A stretch of DNA of 64,000 nucleotides from Williamsia sp. CHRR-6 (lineage in GTDB: Bacteria; Actinomycetota; Actinomycetes; Mycobacteriales; Mycobacteriaceae): the NCBI RefSeq assembly GCF_018474015.1, contig NZ_JAHCSG010000001.1:1178001-1242000 (forward strand), in the 5' to 3' direction. A model generated the notes under the pieces. That model was given only the letters and a program-made list of their open reading frames with translations, was not told where the DNA came from and did not search any database. Below, piece by piece: positions 62,972 to 64,000 of the stretch; within the stretch, counting starts at the first letter, position 1; each line of letters opens with the position of its first letter. The position numbers were made by a program, and so were the translations under genes.

Positions 62972-63116
62972 GTGGTCTACCTCGACACCTCAGCGCTGGT
63001 GAAACTGTTGTTCACCGAGAACGAAACCCGATCGGGTAATGGTGGCCACCTACGATCACCGGTTGCGCGCAGCCTGCGACGCAACGGGCCTGTCGACGGT
63101 GGCACCTGGAACGTGA
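62972..63116 (+). pseudogene. vapC (PIN-domain toxin) remnant, internally deleted
   Basis: The 5' part reads VVYLDTSALVKLLFTENET, the standard PIN-domain N-terminus with its first catalytic Asp. After a frame change near 63035 the second part reads MVATYDHRLRAACDATGLST followed by VAPGT and a stop, the standard VapC C-terminus. About 80 central residues with the other acidic sites are missing, so it cannot be active. No intact antitoxin gene lies upstream. Confidence 0.75.
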
Positions 63117-63117
63117 A

Positions 63118-64000
63118 TCATCCTCTGCCGCAGCCGATCAGCCACGCCGCGACCTGCCCGGCGGTGCCCGGCGATGCGGGGACGGCGGTGTGCGCGGCGG
63201 GATGCACGGCCATGGCCACCCGGTTGCCGCGTGCCCGGTAACGACGAACGAGGGCGTCGAGAAACGGCAGTGGGGCCACCGCATCGAAGGCACCAGCATC
63301 CACCCGGATGGGTATCGACGTCGGGATATTGAGGTGGGCAACGTCGTTGGCGTCGACGATGCGGGTCAGCCGGGTCAACGCGGTCGCGCCGCGGGGACCC
63401 AGCAACTCACTGGGGGCCAACGCCCCGAACACCCTCGGTGATCCCAGCTCGCCGAAACACCGGGTGTCCACCGCCGGCAGCAGCCGCGTGGCTCGGGCAC
63501 TCAGTCCGCCGCCGGTGACCAGCGCGGCGAAGGCGGGATCGACCGTGGCCGCGCCGGTGACGATGAGCGCCGCCAGACCCACCAGATCGCCGGTGGCCGC
63601 GCCGGCGCGCACCCCCACGGTGCTGACGGCCCGCACGATGGCCGCCATCTCGGTAGGCGGGGTGATGGCCGCCACCCCGCGAACCCGCATCCCCCGCCAC
63701 TGTTCCACCGGCGCTGCCGCAGCGAACAGCGCAGCGACCGCACCCTCGGAGTGCCCGGCCAGCACCACATCTCGCCCAATCCGCCGATCGGCCCCGCGCA
63801 CCGCGACCGCCATGTCGATGACCGAGCGGGCCAGCGACCGGCCGATCAGGTAGGGATGCCGACCCGGACCACCGATGCCCTCGAAATCGGGCCGGGCAAC
63901 AGCGAATCCGGCAGCCAGCAGGCGCGCGACGATCGGGTCGCCGGTGGTCATCCGAACCAGTTCGGGGTCGCCGACACGCGCGGTGGACGGCGCACACCGA
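63118..64000 (-). CDS. secretory lipase-family alpha/beta hydrolase (5' part beyond window)
   Basis: The frame continues past the right edge; an internal ATG at 63951 is not the true start, since CAPSTARVGDPELV upstream of it also fits the family. About 294 residues are visible. The nucleophile elbow is LAGHSEGAVAALFA, with the acid likely in IPIRVDAGAFDAVAPL and the His in AVHPAAHTAV. It resembles LIP-family (PF03583) exported lipases of mycolata. The vapC remnant ends 1 base before its stop codon on the opposite strand. Confidence 0.8.
   Translation of the reverse strand, partial: RCAPSTARVGDPELVRMTTGDPIVARLLAAGFAVARPDFEGIGGPGRHPYLIGRSLARSVIDMAVAVRGADRRIGRDVVLAGHSEGAVAALFAAAAPVEQWRGMRVRGVAAITPPTEMAAIVRAVSTVGVRAGAATGDLVGLAALIVTGAATVDPAFAALVTGGGLSARATRLLPAVDTRCFGELGSPRVFGALAPSELLGPRGATALTRLTRIVDANDVAHLNIPTSIPIRVDAGAFDAVAPLPFLDALVRRYRARGNRVAMAVHPAAHTAVPASPGTAGQVAAWLIGCGRG

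Overview
The window is high-GC DNA that reads as a chromosome segment of a mycolic-acid actinomycete (order Mycobacteriales; Gordonia, Williamsia, Rhodococcus or Nocardia type, genus not resolved). The main reason is gene order shared with Mycobacterium tuberculosis. purA, an Rv0358-like gene, an Rv0359-like M50 protease, a DUF3151 gene (Rv0360c-like), an Rv0361-like protein and fba lie between about 6.3 and 15.8 kb. A SpoU/TrmH methyltransferase, pyrE, an Rv0383c-like gene and clpB lie between 40.9 and 62.7 kb. An F420-type oxidoreductase, GTG starts and leaderless-looking starts fit the same group. No rRNA, tRNA or CRISPR array was seen.

Layout. 1-4.7 kb: end of a Na+/H+ antiporter, then two overlapping condensation-domain acyltransferase-like genes. 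4.7-15.8 kb: membrane adenylate cyclase and the purA-to-fba core block, with a CDF metal exporter, a FUSC protein and a flavin-binding protein inserted. 15.8-18.4 kb: a decay zone with an internally deleted IS481 transposase, a small EspC-like ORF, a broken copy of a zinc-ribbon gene and its intact neighbour. 18.5-27.5 kb: a methyltransferase, two tandem DUF4429-like membrane-associated paralogues, and, convergent to them, a 1583-residue HEAT/DUF4132 protein directly preceded by a 133-residue beta-grasp protein ending in Gly-Gly. 27.6-31.1 kb: a histidine kinase, response regulator and LLM oxidoreductase on the same strand. 31.2-40.7 kb: acetoacetyl-CoA synthetase, ankyrin protein, aminopeptidase N, small secreted protein, DedA, Nudix and a secreted TAP-type hydrolase.

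40.9-43.6 kb: trmH-pyrE-Rv0383c core genes. 43.7-52.4 kb: a catabolic cluster (2-hydroxyacid dehydrogenase, class III aminotransferase, fused FAD/Fe-S 2-hydroxyacid dehydrogenase, succinate-semialdehyde-type aldehyde dehydrogenase, M20 hydrolase, flavin reductase-like protein) with a GntR/FadR-type inverted repeat in its divergent promoter and a GntR gene at its far end. 52.4-60.1 kb: GntR, PAS-GGDEF protein, stand-alone ketosynthase, amidase, SCO6745-like protein, DUF998, SDR and YdeI-like genes. 60.2-64.0 kb: clpB with an upstream HspR-type (HAIR) site, a vapC remnant and the 3' part of a secreted lipase gene.

The most unusual items are the ubiquitin-like/DUF4132 gene pair and a family of 21-bp tandem repeat arrays placed just after gene ends at three separate loci (14.6, 18.4 and 34.2 kb).
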